A stretch of 64,000 nt of DNA from Acidobacteriota bacterium (GCA_014584695.1 JACTMI010000010.1:186001-250000), one strand, 5' to 3'. Positions 27,832-36,813 are shown, counted from the stretch's first letter. Notes: generated by a model from the letters alone, not told the origin. Translations and numbers: made by a program.

Positions 27832-27860
27832 ACTGTAGGAATTCCTACTTTGCTTGTCAA
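27832..27860 (-). promoter_or_regulatory. vapBC promoter with palindromic operator
   Basis: On the minus strand: TTGACA (complement of 27855-27860), 17-base spacer, TACAGT (complement of 27832-27837). The perfect 14-bp palindrome GTAGGAATTCCTAC (27835-27848) covers the inner spacer and part of the -10, the expected place for autorepression by the antitoxin. Confidence 0.75.
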
Positions 27861-27967
27861 ACGCCGGGCCCGCGGTCCCTGACCTCGAGCCGACTGCGAG
27901 GCTTCGACCTGTCCAGCCAGGGTCGTCAAGGTAGTCTCCCCGATGGAACCAGCCCCGGGAGCCAGCG

Positions 27968-28630
27968 ATGCCCGACCACGATCCGCTTGCCGTCGTCGAC
28001 GTCGCGCCGAGCGACGAGCCCGAAGTCGGGCGCCTGCTCGCGCGAGCGTTCGCCGACGATCCGATCTTCGTCTTCGTCGAGCCCGCGCGCGCCGCGCGCC
28101 TCGAGTTCCTCGAGCGCTTCATGGCCGCGCTCACCCTTCGCAGTCGCCTCTACGCGACGGCATTGCGGACCGCGCCCGAGCTCGCCGGCGTCTCGCTCTG
28201 GAAGGGCCCCGACTTGCGTGAGATGACCCCGGAGCAGCTCGCCGAAACCGGCCTCGACCGGATCGACGACTGGCTCACGGCGGCGGCCGCCGCGCGCTTC
28301 GAGTCGCTGTTCGACGCGGTCGAAGCCACCCTCGACGCCGACGTACCGGGGCCCCGCTGGTACCTGGGAGTGCTCGGTGTCGCGCCCGAGCGGCAGGGCC
28401 GCGGTCTCGGCTCCCGCCTCCTGCAGCCGATCCTCGAGCAGGCCGACCGCGACTGCCTGCCGGTGACTCTCGAGACCGCGCAGCCGCGTAACCTCCCCCT
28501 CTACCAGCGCCACGGCTTCCGGATCCTGCGCGAGCTCCCCCCGGTCGCCCCGGGCGCGCCCGTGGTCTGGACGATGCGGCGGCCACCCGGCGCGCCGCCC
28601 GGGACCGCCGATTCGGCCGGGCCGAGGTAG
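27968..28630 (+). CDS. GNAT-family N-acetyltransferase
   Basis: A 220-residue protein with the acetyl-CoA loop LGVAPERQGRGLGSRLL (about residues 137-153) and a following TLETAQPRNLPLYQRHGFRI segment, both classical GNAT motifs. The Asp/Glu-rich N-terminal region (LARAFADDPIFVFV) resembles GNATs acting on small amines. The substrate is unknown. The next hydrolase gene starts 9 bases downstream, suggesting a two-gene operon. Confidence 0.9.
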   Translation: MPDHDPLAVVDVAPSDEPEVGRLLARAFADDPIFVFVEPARAARLEFLERFMAALTLRSRLYATALRTAPELAGVSLWKGPDLREMTPEQLAETGLDRIDDWLTAAAAARFESLFDAVEATLDADVPGPRWYLGVLGVAPERQGRGLGSRLLQPILEQADRDCLPVTLETAQPRNLPLYQRHGFRILRELPPVAPGAPVVWTMRRPPGAPPGTADSAGPR

Positions 28631-28639
28631 CGGTCGCCG

Positions 28640-29368
28640 ATGCCCCTGGTGCCCTGGCCTGCCGGCGCACCCGCGCCGCCGCGGCCGGCGCGGTCGCCGT
28701 CGCTGCTGCTCGCGATCGGGCTCCAGCTCCAGCTCGTGCGCGAGCCCTGGCGCCGCTGGCGGCGGCGCGGGGAGCTCGCCGCCGCCGCGCGCGGCGACGG
28801 CCGGCCGGTGCTGGTGCTGCCGGGCATGGGGGTCGGCGACCTGTCCACCCACCCCCTGCGCCGCTTCCTGCGCCGCCAGGGGTTCGACGCCCGCGGCTGG
28901 GGGCTCGGACGGAACCGGCCCGACGTGCCGCGCACGCTCGAGCGCGTCCTGCGCCGGCTCGAGGAGGTCGCGACCAGCACCGGGGAGCCGGTCTCGCTGG
29001 TCGGCTGGAGCCTCGGCGGCGTGCTCGCCCGCGAGGCGGCGCGGCTGCGCCCCGATCTCGTCCGGCGGGTCGTCACGCTCGGGGTGCCGGTGGTCGGCGG
29101 CCTGCGCGCCACGGCCTTGAGCCGCCTGTTTTGGATCCAGGGGTGGGATCTCGACGACGTCGAGCGGCGATTCGAGCAGGCGAGCCGGGTGCCGATCCGC
29201 GTCCCCCTGACCGCGATCTTCAGCCGCCGCGACGGCATCGTGGCCTGGCAAGCGGCGATCGACGACGCGACCCCCGGCGCGGAGAACCTGGAAGCCACCT
29301 CCGCCCACTGGGCTCTGGGCTTCGACCCCGAAGTGCTCACCACGCTGGCCGACCGCCTGGCCCGATGA
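28640..29368 (+). CDS. Alpha/beta hydrolase, lipase-like
   Basis: A 242-residue protein. It has VLVLPGMGVGD as the oxyanion strand, the nucleophile elbow GWSLGG, and an acid in TAIFSRRDGIV. The terminal His is probably the one in SAHWALGFD. The fold resembles PGAP1/triacylglycerol-lipase-like enzymes. A short hydrophobic stretch (SLLLAIGLQLQL) near the N-terminus might associate it with the membrane. It follows the GNAT gene with a 9-base gap. Confidence 0.82.
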   Translation: MPLVPWPAGAPAPPRPARSPSLLLAIGLQLQLVREPWRRWRRRGELAAAARGDGRPVLVLPGMGVGDLSTHPLRRFLRRQGFDARGWGLGRNRPDVPRTLERVLRRLEEVATSTGEPVSLVGWSLGGVLAREAARLRPDLVRRVVTLGVPVVGGLRATALSRLFWIQGWDLDDVERRFEQASRVPIRVPLTAIFSRRDGIVAWQAAIDDATPGAENLEATSAHWALGFDPEVLTTLADRLAR

Positions 29369-29518
29369 GGCGCCGCGATCCCGGCCCGCCCGCGGCTCGG
29401 CGCGGCGCGCGCGGCGGCCTCGCCGACGCTGGCACACTCCGCCGGCGGCAGGCAGAGCGCGGTCGCTCCGCGTCACGGCGCCGGCGGTGATCACGTATTC
29501 CAGGAGGAGGAGGCGATC

Positions 29519-30817
29519 TTGACTCGAGCCCCGTCGTCGTGCCTCGCCACCGCCGGCCTCGGTCTCGCGCTCGCGGCGGGCCTCACCGGCTGCGTCGGCG
29601 AGATGGAGCCGACCGTACCCCCTCTTCCCACCGTGCGGGCGCGCCCGCTGACGGATATCGCCTTCGCGCGGACGCCGGAGCGAATCGAGCGCGGGCGCTA
29701 TCTCGCGGACGCCGCGATCGGGTGCGTCCTCTGCCATTCCGAGCGCGACGAGCGTCGCCCTGGCGCGCCGCCGGTCGCGGGGCGCGAGTACGCCGGAGTG
29801 GTCCTCGAGGAGGCCGAGGGCTACCGGCTGGTGGCGCCCAACCTGACGCCCGACCCGGAGACAGGCGCCGGCGCGTGGAGTGACGACATGCTCGCCCGTG
29901 CGATCCGCGAGGGGGTCGGCCACGACGGGCGCGCGCTCGGCGGACCGATGTGGTGGTGGTCCTTCCGCCAGCTCTCGGACGAAGACCTGGCGTCAATTGT
30001 CGTCTATCTCCGCTCGCTGCCGCCGGTGCGCCACGCGTTGCCCCCTCGCATCCTCTCGGCAGCTCAAGAAGCCGAGCGTGCGCGGCAGGCCGAACCGCTG
30101 CTGGAGCCGGTGCCGGCACGCAACCTCGCCGATCCCATCGAGCGCGGCCGCTACCTGATCGAGGTCGCCGACTGCATGGGTTGCCACACCGCCTGGGAGG
30201 GCTCTCCCAATCCCGGCGGCTTCGCTGGGGGGAACCGGATCTCGCGCGGCGGCCACCAGTCATTCAGCGCCAACCTGACCCCCGACCCCGCCGCGCTCGG
30301 CGGCTGGACGGAGGCGATCTTCGTCGGCGCGATGCGCCAGGGCCGCGGCGGCGCGCTCGACCCGATCATGCCCTGGGCCGCCTATCGTGGGATGACCGAC
30401 GAGGATCTCGGCGCGATCTACCAGACCCTGCGGCTCGCGCCGCCGGTTCGCCACTGGGTCAACAACAGCGCGCCACCGACTCCCTGCGCGGTCTGTGGCC
30501 AGGAGCACGGCCTGGGCGAGAAGAACGTGCCGCCGGTCTTCGCGCGCGTCGAGGTCGATCTCGGCCCGCTCACCTCCTACACCGGCCGCTTCCAGCTCGA
30601 AGGCAAGACCTTCTGGATCGAAATCAGCGTCGACGAGAGCGCCCTCTTCGCCTCCGAGGAGGGAGGCCCTCCGATCGAGCTGGTGCCGGTCGCCGGAGGC
30701 CGTTTCGAGGGGCGCGGTCTCACCTCACCGATCGCATTCGAGCGCGACGAGACCGGCGCCGTCACCGCCTTGCTGACCTTCGAGCTCGGCCCCGACCGCT
30801 GGGAACGGGTCCGCTGA
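29519..30817 (+). CDS. Diheme c-type cytochrome lipoprotein
   Basis: A 432-residue exported protein. The TTG start at 29519 is strongly supported by AGGAGGAGG eight bases upstream and by the lipobox LTGC that follows. Two heme motifs are visible: CVLCH (69-73) and CMGCH (219-223), each within a cytochrome-c domain ending in (T/S)DEDL...YLRS or YQTL. The C-terminal ~110 residues form a separate beta-rich domain with CAVCGQEHG, which lacks the heme His. It probably shuttles electrons between a periplasmic dehydrogenase and an oxidase; the partner is not adjacent. Confidence 0.9.
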   Translation: MTRAPSSCLATAGLGLALAAGLTGCVGEMEPTVPPLPTVRARPLTDIAFARTPERIERGRYLADAAIGCVLCHSERDERRPGAPPVAGREYAGVVLEEAEGYRLVAPNLTPDPETGAGAWSDDMLARAIREGVGHDGRALGGPMWWWSFRQLSDEDLASIVVYLRSLPPVRHALPPRILSAAQEAERARQAEPLLEPVPARNLADPIERGRYLIEVADCMGCHTAWEGSPNPGGFAGGNRISRGGHQSFSANLTPDPAALGGWTEAIFVGAMRQGRGGALDPIMPWAAYRGMTDEDLGAIYQTLRLAPPVRHWVNNSAPPTPCAVCGQEHGLGEKNVPPVFARVEVDLGPLTSYTGRFQLEGKTFWIEISVDESALFASEEGGPPIELVPVAGGRFEGRGLTSPIAFERDETGAVTALLTFELGPDRWERVR

Positions 30818-30832
30818 GCGAGCAACCCGAGG

Positions 30833-32119
30833 TCAGGGGTGGCTCGCGCTCCAGCGGCGGCTGTCGCCGGTGAGCTCGAAATTGTCCCAGAAGAGGGTCG
30901 TCTGGTTCGAGAAGCAGTAGAGCCTGCCGGCGCCGGCGCAGGAGTCCGAGCTGCTGTCCGACCAATTGCCGACCCGGGCGACCGACGCGATTCCCTTGCG
31001 ACCGTTCCCGCCGCCGACCCAGTCGCCGCAGGAGAGCCCGGCGGCGAGGCCGCCGCCGGCCAGGGTGCCGGTCCAGGCGCTGCCGCCGCCGTTGCCGACC
31101 AGGTAGCGCCCGACCTCGTCGACGTGGATCGAGCTCGCGAGAGCACCGCTCGCGAGCGCGGCCTTCGACGCCGCCACGGCGACGCCGTCGACGCGCCGGA
31201 AGGGCCCGTTCGAGGTGATCCGGTCGAGCGCGTCGTCCTGCGCCGTCGACAGCCAGGCGACGAAGGAGTCGGGTGCCGGCAGCCCGGCGTCCGCGGCGAG
31301 CGACCGGCAGATCGCGTCTCCGGCCTCGACGCCGATCTGCCCACCCGCCCGCGGCCAGCTCCCGAGCTCGCCGCTGCCCGCGGCCGAGGTCAGGAACACG
31401 AGAGACGAAGGGCCGGGCCAGGCGGACGGAGGCTCCTCACTCTCACCGGCTTCGAGGCAGAGCAGGCGATAGGCGCCGTTGCAGGCGCCGCTGCTCCAAT
31501 AGGTCCAGATCTGCGCCGAGCCGAGGGCGCGCCCGAAAGTCCCGAGCGTGCCGGCGGCGCTCGTCGTCCAGTCCGAGCAGGTCGAGATCGCCGTGCCGCT
31601 GTCGCGGGTGCCGGTCCAGATCGTGGATGCGGCGAGGTCCGGAACGGCGTTGCCGAATTCGTCGAAGATCACCGCGCTGTAGATGACGCGGTCGGACCCG
31701 GTGAGCGCGTCGAGCGAGGCGGTGAACGGAGTGACGCCGTCTCTCTGGTACCAGGGTCCCGCCGGTTGCGCGGCGCCGCCGCTGCAGCCCTGCGCCTTGG
31801 TGCCGGTCTGTCCGCGGGCGTTGCAGTAGGCGTCGGTGGTCGACGTCGAGAGCCAAGCCCGGTACTGCGCGGCGTTGGGCAAGCCGCCTGCCGTCGCGCG
31901 CGCCTGGCAGACTGCGTTCGCGCCGGCCAGGCCGTCCTGGTTGTTCGATCCGGCCCAAGTCGAGAGGTCGCCAGTACCGACCGTGGAGGTCACGAAGGCG
32001 CGGCGCTTCGTCGCCTCCGCGGGCGCCGAGATCGCCAAGGCGGTGGCGAGAGCGAGGGCGAAGGGGAGGGCGAGCCTCGAGAGCTCGCGGGCAGCGGTCG
32101 GGCAGCGGGTCGGGCGCAT
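30833..32119 (-). CDS. Secreted protein with two DUF1554/endostatin-like domains
   Basis: A 428-residue exported protein. Start at 32119 with a signal peptide ending APAEATK. Two related modules follow, each with an FVTS/FLTS strand, a GAxAxCQ / GDAICRS helix, WLST, an Asp-rich turn and a Cys pair near WTG / CSDW: the pattern of DUF1554 (collagen NC10/endostatin-like) in bacterial surface proteins. The end is LFWDNFELTGDSRRW..., one of four copies of a shared C-terminal motif in this window. Convergent with the cytochrome gene (15-base gap). Confidence 0.8.
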   Translation of the reverse strand: MRPTRCPTAARELSRLALPFALALATALAISAPAEATKRRAFVTSTVGTGDLSTWAGSNNQDGLAGANAVCQARATAGGLPNAAQYRAWLSTSTTDAYCNARGQTGTKAQGCSGGAAQPAGPWYQRDGVTPFTASLDALTGSDRVIYSAVIFDEFGNAVPDLAASTIWTGTRDSGTAISTCSDWTTSAAGTLGTFGRALGSAQIWTYWSSGACNGAYRLLCLEAGESEEPPSAWPGPSSLVFLTSAAGSGELGSWPRAGGQIGVEAGDAICRSLAADAGLPAPDSFVAWLSTAQDDALDRITSNGPFRRVDGVAVAASKAALASGALASSIHVDEVGRYLVGNGGGSAWTGTLAGGGLAAGLSCGDWVGGGNGRKGIASVARVGNWSDSSSDSCAGAGRLYCFSNQTTLFWDNFELTGDSRRWSASHP

Positions 32120-32400
32120 GATTTCGGGCTCCTGGAGCGACCCCAGCGGCCGCCGCGGCGGCTGCTGGATGCGGGTTCCGCGGAGCACCCCGGCTCGACT
32201 CTCGAGCGGCGGCCCCCGCGACCGGGGAACTCTGTCGCGCGCGCCGGCCGCCCGACAGCGCATCCCGATGCGTCTTCCGGGGCCTCGACGGAGGTGCGGC
32301 GTCCGGCCGGGGCGCACCCGGATGCGCCACGCCCGCCTCGCTTTCGAGCTCGGTTCCGACCGCTGGCCGCGAGCAGCGCGAGCTGCCGCTCCACCGAGCG

Positions 32401-32688
32401 CTACAAAGCGCACGGCGGACCGCCGACCACGACGTCCCAGCTGCAGAGGCTGCCGTCCTCGAAGGAGTCGACGGTGCCCTCGACGCCGTCCGAGTCGACC
32501 GAGACGCGGATGGTGATCGCCGTCTGGGTGTCGTAGACGAAGCCGTCGTAGCGGTCGTTCGTATCGCCCTCCACCAGGTTGTCCGCGGGCGAGAAGAAGG
32601 CGACGTACCGGCCGCTGGTCGAGATCGAGGCGAGCTCGCTGCCGGCACCTGGCTCGGCCGAGAGGGCGAGCGCGACGCTCGCCGGCAC
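32401..32688 (-). pseudogene. C-terminal remnant of a PD40/WD-like secreted protein
   Basis: About 95 residues from a possible GTG at 32688 to the stop at 32401. It contains a PD40 blade (SGRYVAFFSPADNLVEGDTN), then FVYDTQTAITIRVSVDSDG and ends SFEDGSLCSWDVVVG... . Such repeats normally occur in much larger secreted propellers with a signal peptide; none is present here and the region upstream belongs to the flavoprotein gene, so this is most likely a truncated gene. Its last residues match the C-terminal Phe..Trp motif of three other proteins in the window. Confidence 0.55.
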
Positions 32689-32726
32689 GGTCTCGGCGCC
32701 AGCGGCGCGCGTGGCGCACCTCCGAC

Positions 32727-33983
32727 TCAGCCCGCCAGCGCCCGCGCCGCGCCGCGACCCGCGACGGTGCCGCTCGCCCAGGCCCACTGGAAGTTGAAGC
32801 CGCCGATGCGGCCGTCGACGTCCAGCAGCTCGCCGCACAGGTGCAGCCCTGGGCAGCGCCGCGACTCCATCGTGTCGAGCCGGACCTGAACGAGCGGAAT
32901 GCCCCCCGCCGTCGCCTCGGCATGGACGAAACCGCGGTCGCCGACGATCGGGATCTCGTGCGCGAGCAGCGCGTCGAGAAGGGCTCGGCGCCCTTCGCGG
33001 GTGAGCCGCAGCGTCGAGGCGGACGAATCGACAGCGGCCGCTTCGAGCAAAGCGTCGGCGAGGCGGTCGGGAAGCTGGTCGGCGAGCCAGGCGCCGAGGC
33101 TTCTGCGACCCAGCCGGGCGAGCTCCGCGGTCACGCTCTCGGGTGTCGCGTCCGGCAGGAAGGCGACGACGAGCCGGGCGCCCGGATCCGCCCGCCGCGC
33201 GGCGAGGAAGTGGCGACTCGCGTCGAGCACCACCGGTCCGGAGAGGCCGAAGTGGGTGCACAGCAGCGATCCGCGGAACGAAGCGAGTCGCTTGCCGTTC
33301 GCGCTCTGGACTTCGACGCGAGCTTCGACCGAGAGGCCGGAGAGTCCCCGCAGCCAGTGCCCTGCCGGGACGACCAGCGGCACCAATGCGGGGAAGATCG
33401 CCGCGGTCGGCTCGTGACCGAGACGGCGCGCCAGCTCGACTCCCGCGCCGTCCGAACCGCTCTTGGGGAGCGCACGGCCCCCCGCCGCGAGGACCACCCG
33501 CCGCGCCGCGAGCTCGCCCCACTCACCGCGCACCGCGAAGCCGTCCCGGTGCCGGTCGAGCGCGTCGACGCGGCGCGGGTGGAGGATCTCGACGCCGTCG
33601 GCGCGCGCGCCGTCCAGGAGCGCCGCGAGTACGGTCCGCGCATTGTGGGTGGTCGGAAAGAGCTTGCCGGTCGGCTCGCGCACGAGCTCGACGCCGAGAC
33701 TCCGGAACAACTCGATCGTCGCCGGCACCGGCAGCTCCCGCAGCACCTTGGCGATCGCCGCGCGGGAGGAGCCGGCGAAGTCCTCGGCGCCGACCTCGTG
33801 GTGGGTGACGTTGCAGCGGCCGCCCCCCGCGACCAGGATCTTGGCGCCCAGCGTGCGCGCGCCGTCGAGCGCCACGACGCGCAGACCCGGCGCCGTGCGC
33901 GCCGCCTGGATCGCCGCCATCAGCCCGGCCGCGCCGGCGCCGACGATCGCCAAGTCGTGCGGCGCGCGCCGCTGGGCCGTCAA
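32727..33983 (-). CDS. HI0933/BaiN-family flavoprotein
   Basis: About 418 residues. The N-terminal FAD site is DLAIVGAGAAGLMAAI, followed by the family-specific AKILVAGGGRCNVTH and, further on, ARRVVLAAGGRALP; the C-terminus closes with LCGELLDVDGRIGGFNFQWAWASG. These features place it in the HI0933/BaiN group of NAD(P)/FAD-dependent oxidoreductases, whose bile-acid member reduces enones. No ATG is available; TTG at 33983 gives the family length. Confidence 0.88.
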   Translation of the reverse strand: MTAQRRAPHDLAIVGAGAAGLMAAIQAARTAPGLRVVALDGARTLGAKILVAGGGRCNVTHHEVGAEDFAGSSRAAIAKVLRELPVPATIELFRSLGVELVREPTGKLFPTTHNARTVLAALLDGARADGVEILHPRRVDALDRHRDGFAVRGEWGELAARRVVLAAGGRALPKSGSDGAGVELARRLGHEPTAAIFPALVPLVVPAGHWLRGLSGLSVEARVEVQSANGKRLASFRGSLLCTHFGLSGPVVLDASRHFLAARRADPGARLVVAFLPDATPESVTAELARLGRRSLGAWLADQLPDRLADALLEAAAVDSSASTLRLTREGRRALLDALLAHEIPIVGDRGFVHAEATAGGIPLVQVRLDTMESRRCPGLHLCGELLDVDGRIGGFNFQWAWASGTVAGRGAARALAG

Positions 33984-34056
33984 GAGCGGCGACCCGGAAC
34001 GGGCGCTGGGGCGATAGCCGGCCTGGGGCGAGCTCGCGGCACCTCGCGGGCGCCGA

Positions 34057-34404
34057 TCACCGATTCCGCCGCTCCGCCTCGACCTGCGCGGCCAGTCGCC
34101 TCGGCGCGACGTGCCCCCACGCAGCCTCGACGACCTCGCGCAACAACCCGGCCCCGACCCGCTCGAGCCGCACCTCGAGCCACCCCTGCTTCGACCAAGC
34201 GTTGGTCGCGAAGCTGCCCGGATCCGAAGCAAGCAGCGCCTCCTGGTCGATCGCCGCCAGCTTGACCACGAACCGCCCCTCCACCGGCCGCAGCGTCGCG
34301 AAGATCTTCCCGTGCACCCGAAAGTCCGGATGCCCCTGATGCGCCCCCTCCACCGCCTGCGGCATCGAGAGCGCGAGCGTACGAGCCTGTTCCACCGAGA
34401 CCAT
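34057..34404 (-). CDS. MmcQ/YjbR-family protein
   Basis: A 115-residue protein of the MmcQ/YjbR family, with ALSMPQAVEGAHQGHPDFRV, then KIFATLRP..GRFVVKL and the C-terminal GLLREVVEAAWGHVAPRRL. The family has a double-stranded-DNA-binding-like fold but no firm function. The ATG at 34404 gives a full-length protein. A REP-like hairpin lies 27 bases upstream. Confidence 0.88.
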   Translation of the reverse strand: MVSVEQARTLALSMPQAVEGAHQGHPDFRVHGKIFATLRPVEGRFVVKLAAIDQEALLASDPGSFATNAWSKQGWLEVRLERVGAGLLREVVEAAWGHVAPRRLAAQVEAERRNR

Positions 34405-34430
34405 GACGCGACAACCATGTAGCCTACTGA

Positions 34431-34478
34431 AAATTGGGGACAGGCACGCAATATGTATTGCGTGCCTGTCCCCAATTT
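34431..34478. repeat. REP-like palindrome 1
   Basis: A perfect 23-bp inverted repeat with a 2-base loop, the most complete copy: arms 34431-34453 and 34456-34478, core GGGGACAGGCACGCAATA. It lies between the divergent MmcQ/YjbR-like and AtoE-like genes. Confidence 0.95.
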
Positions 34479-34613
34479 CCCATTCTTCCGCAGGTGCCTC
34501 CCGGCGCCGCGCGGCCTCGACCTCTGCTACCCTCCCGCGACGAGCCACGACCGGAACGGGCTGCCCAGACGGTGGAGCGCGACGCACGGATTCCGCCAAG
34601 AGCCAGGAGAGTC

Positions 34614-35996
34614 ATGTTCGCCTCGATCGGAACGTTCTTCGCCGCGCGGTTGCGTCGCTGGATCCCCGACGCGTTCGTCTTCGCGCTGCTGCTGACCCTT
34701 GGCGTGGCGGCTGCCGCCTGGTTGGCGACGCCGTCGACGGCGGTCCAGGTGCTCGACGCCTGGTACAAGGGCTTCTGGCTGCTGCTCGAGTTCGGCATGC
34801 AGATCGTGCTCGTGCTCGCGACCGGCTACGCGGTGGCGCTCTCCCCGGTGGCCGCGCGTGGCATCGACTGGCTGGCGCGGCGGATCTCGCGGCCCGAGCA
34901 TGTCTATCTCGCGGTGATGCTGGTTGGGCCGCTGCTGACGTTGGTGAGCTGGGGCTGGGTCGTACTGACCGCGGTCCTCGCCCGCGAGCTCGCCGAGCGG
35001 GTGCGCGGGCTCGACTACCCCTTTCTGGTGGCATGCGTCTTCCTCTCGTCTTGGAGCTGGGTGTGCGGGCTGTCGAGCAGCATCCCGCTGCTGCTGAACA
35101 CGCAGGGGAACTTCCTGATCACGAGCGGTTTGCTCGAAGGGACGATCGGCACAGCGCATACGCTCGGCAGCCGGTTCAATCTGATCTACCTCGTCGCGCA
35201 CATGGTCCTGCTGCCGCTGGTCGTGATGCTCGCGCGGCCGCGCGGTGACGGCGCGATAGCGCTCTCGTCTCTCTCCGACGCCGCGCCGGCGTCACTGTCC
35301 GTCGAAGGGGAGGCCGATCGCAGCCGGCTCCCGGAAGCGGGCGCTCTAAGCGATCGTCTCGACCACTCGCGCTGGCTGACTGTTCTCGTCGCGCTGGCCG
35401 GCCTCGCGGTCCTGGCGCGCTACGGCCGGACGCGCGGCTTCGACGTCAATCTCGAGATCATGATCTTCGCCTTCCTGATTCTCGGCATCGCGCTTCACGG
35501 CTCGCCGATGCGCTACGTCGTCGCGATGAGGCGCGCCTGCGCCGGAATCTCGGGCATCGTCTTCCAGTACCCGTTCTACGCCGGCATCATGGGCGTGATG
35601 ATGTTCACCGGCCTGGGCGCGGCGATCGCCGCCTGGCTCGCTTCCTTCGCGAGCCCGCAAACACTGCCGGCGATCGCGCAGTTCGTCGGCGCTGTGGTGA
35701 ACTTCGCGATCCCCTCGGCGGGCGGCGAGTGGGCGGTGGTCGGGCCGGGCCTGATCGAGGCCGCCAACCACCTGACCGCCGGGCTCGGACCCGAGGCCCA
35801 CCAAGCCCTGGTCGCCCGCATCGCGATGGCGACCGCCTACGGCGAGACCTCGACCAATCTCCTTCAGCCCTTTTTCCTGCTCGTCATCCTGCCCGTGATG
35901 GGCGCCGGCGTGCGCGTCCAGGCTCGCGACGTCATCGGCCACCTGCTCCTGCCGTTCCTCGTCTCCTACCTGATCTGCCTCGCAGTCGTCACCTAG
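34614..35996 (+). CDS. atoE: Short-chain fatty acid transporter (AtoE type)
   Basis: A 460-residue inner-membrane transporter close to the ~440 of AtoE. About ten or more membrane segments are visible (for example FVFALLLTLGVAAAAWL, YLAVMLVGPLLTLVSWGWV). The family signatures WGWVVLTAVLARELAER, PSAGGEWAVVGP and AYGETSTNLLQPFFLL are present. AtoE proteins take up butyrate/acetoacetate-like acids. The start at 34614 follows CAGGAGA; the longer open frame begins inside REP 1 and is not coding. REP 2 lies 8 bases after the stop. Confidence 0.92.
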   Translation: MFASIGTFFAARLRRWIPDAFVFALLLTLGVAAAAWLATPSTAVQVLDAWYKGFWLLLEFGMQIVLVLATGYAVALSPVAARGIDWLARRISRPEHVYLAVMLVGPLLTLVSWGWVVLTAVLARELAERVRGLDYPFLVACVFLSSWSWVCGLSSSIPLLLNTQGNFLITSGLLEGTIGTAHTLGSRFNLIYLVAHMVLLPLVVMLARPRGDGAIALSSLSDAAPASLSVEGEADRSRLPEAGALSDRLDHSRWLTVLVALAGLAVLARYGRTRGFDVNLEIMIFAFLILGIALHGSPMRYVVAMRRACAGISGIVFQYPFYAGIMGVMMFTGLGAAIAAWLASFASPQTLPAIAQFVGAVVNFAIPSAGGEWAVVGPGLIEAANHLTAGLGPEAHQALVARIAMATAYGETSTNLLQPFFLLVILPVMGAGVRVQARDVIGHLLLPFLVSYLICLAVVT

Positions 35997-36003
35997 AAAA
36001 CTC

Positions 36004-36039
36004 GGGACAGGCACGCAATATTCATTGCGTGCCTGTCCC
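36004..36039. repeat. REP-like palindrome 2
   Basis: 16-bp perfect arms GGGACAGGCACGCAAT (36004-36019) and its complement (36024-36039), loop ATTC. It lies between the convergent atoE and RAYT genes and overlaps the 3' end of the latter, supplying its last codons and stop. Confidence 0.95.
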
Positions 36040-36702
36040 CAATTCTCCAGGCGGGCGGCCTCGGCGGCGCGGCGTGAGGGTTCGACCGAGGCGCTGCTCG
36101 AGCTGGGCGATGAACTCGGGTCCGGCGGCGGGCAGGCCCCGCGCCGTCCTTGAGCGAATCACCTGCTCGCCAGCCTCGTCGGACTGCCCGGCGAGCCAGC
36201 CTCGCCAGTCGGCAATCGGACCTGGGAACGGACGCCCCGGCGCAAGCGGGGCGTCGGGCTCAAGACCGCAGTGGGCGCGGGCGCTGGACCAAGGATAGGC
36301 CTCGGCGCAGCCGACGAGGCCTGCGCGCACCGGATTTCGTTCGACGTAGCGGACGGCGGCCCAGAGGTGGTCCGGACCGAGCGCTGCGGCATGGTAGCGA
36401 TTGGCCCAGAGATGGCCATCCCACCCCTCTCTGCGGTGGAGTGCGCGGGCGTACTGGCCGTGGACCTCGCCGATCGTGCGCGCGAGAGAGGCTCGCTGCG
36501 CCGGGCGAACGACGAGGTGGACGTGGTTCGTCATCAGGCAGTACGCCCAAAGCTCGAGGCCATGGTAAGCACCCACGTGAGCAAGCCGTCGCAGGTACTC
36601 GTCACGACCGTCGTCCGAAAAGAAGACGGGCCCGCGACGGTTCCCACGGTGGGTCACGTGATACGGCAGGCCGGGCACGACGACGCGAGCGCTTCGGGGC
36701 AT
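36022..36702 (-). CDS. REP-associated tyrosine transposase (RAYT, Y1_Tnp)
   Basis: A 226-residue HUH nuclease. It starts MPRSARVVVPGLPYHVTHRG (typical RAYT opening), carries the HUH pair in NHVHLVV (His60, His62), a probable catalytic Tyr84 in GQYARALH, and the family tail GHLWANRYHA ... VERNPVRAGL. RAYTs cut single-stranded REP hairpins and are linked to their spread and maintenance; they are usually single copy and flanked by REPs. Here REP 2 and REP 3 flank it on both sides. The start at 36702 is preferred over 36756, although the ribosome site is poor. Its final residues (LGTGTQ) and stop are encoded by REP 2. Confidence 0.93.
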   Translation of the reverse strand: MPRSARVVVPGLPYHVTHRGNRRGPVFFSDDGRDEYLRRLAHVGAYHGLELWAYCLMTNHVHLVVRPAQRASLARTIGEVHGQYARALHRREGWDGHLWANRYHAAALGPDHLWAAVRYVERNPVRAGLVGCAEAYPWSSARAHCGLEPDAPLAPGRPFPGPIADWRGWLAGQSDEAGEQVIRSRTARGLPAAGPEFIAQLEQRLGRTLTPRRRGRPPGELGTGTQ

Positions 36703-36754
36703 CTCCACAAGAGACGAAATTCCCGGCTCTGATCTCGCTGAACCGACGAATATC

Positions 36755-36800
36755 AATTAGGGACAGGCACGCAATACCTATTACGTGCCTGTCCCCAATT
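36755..36800. repeat. REP-like palindrome 3
   Basis: 22-base arms (36755-36776 and 36779-36800) with two mismatches, core GGGACAGGCACGCAATA. It lies 53 bases upstream of the RAYT start and 14 bases after the stop of the Lys-rich peptide. Confidence 0.92.
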
Positions 36801-36813
36801 CTCGGCGCTCGGC

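Noticed and set aside
34434-34613. Upstream start of the AtoE-like transporter at 34434
   Set aside because: This start lies inside REP 1 and translates the repeat (MGTGTQ); a good ribosome site precedes the ATG at 34614.
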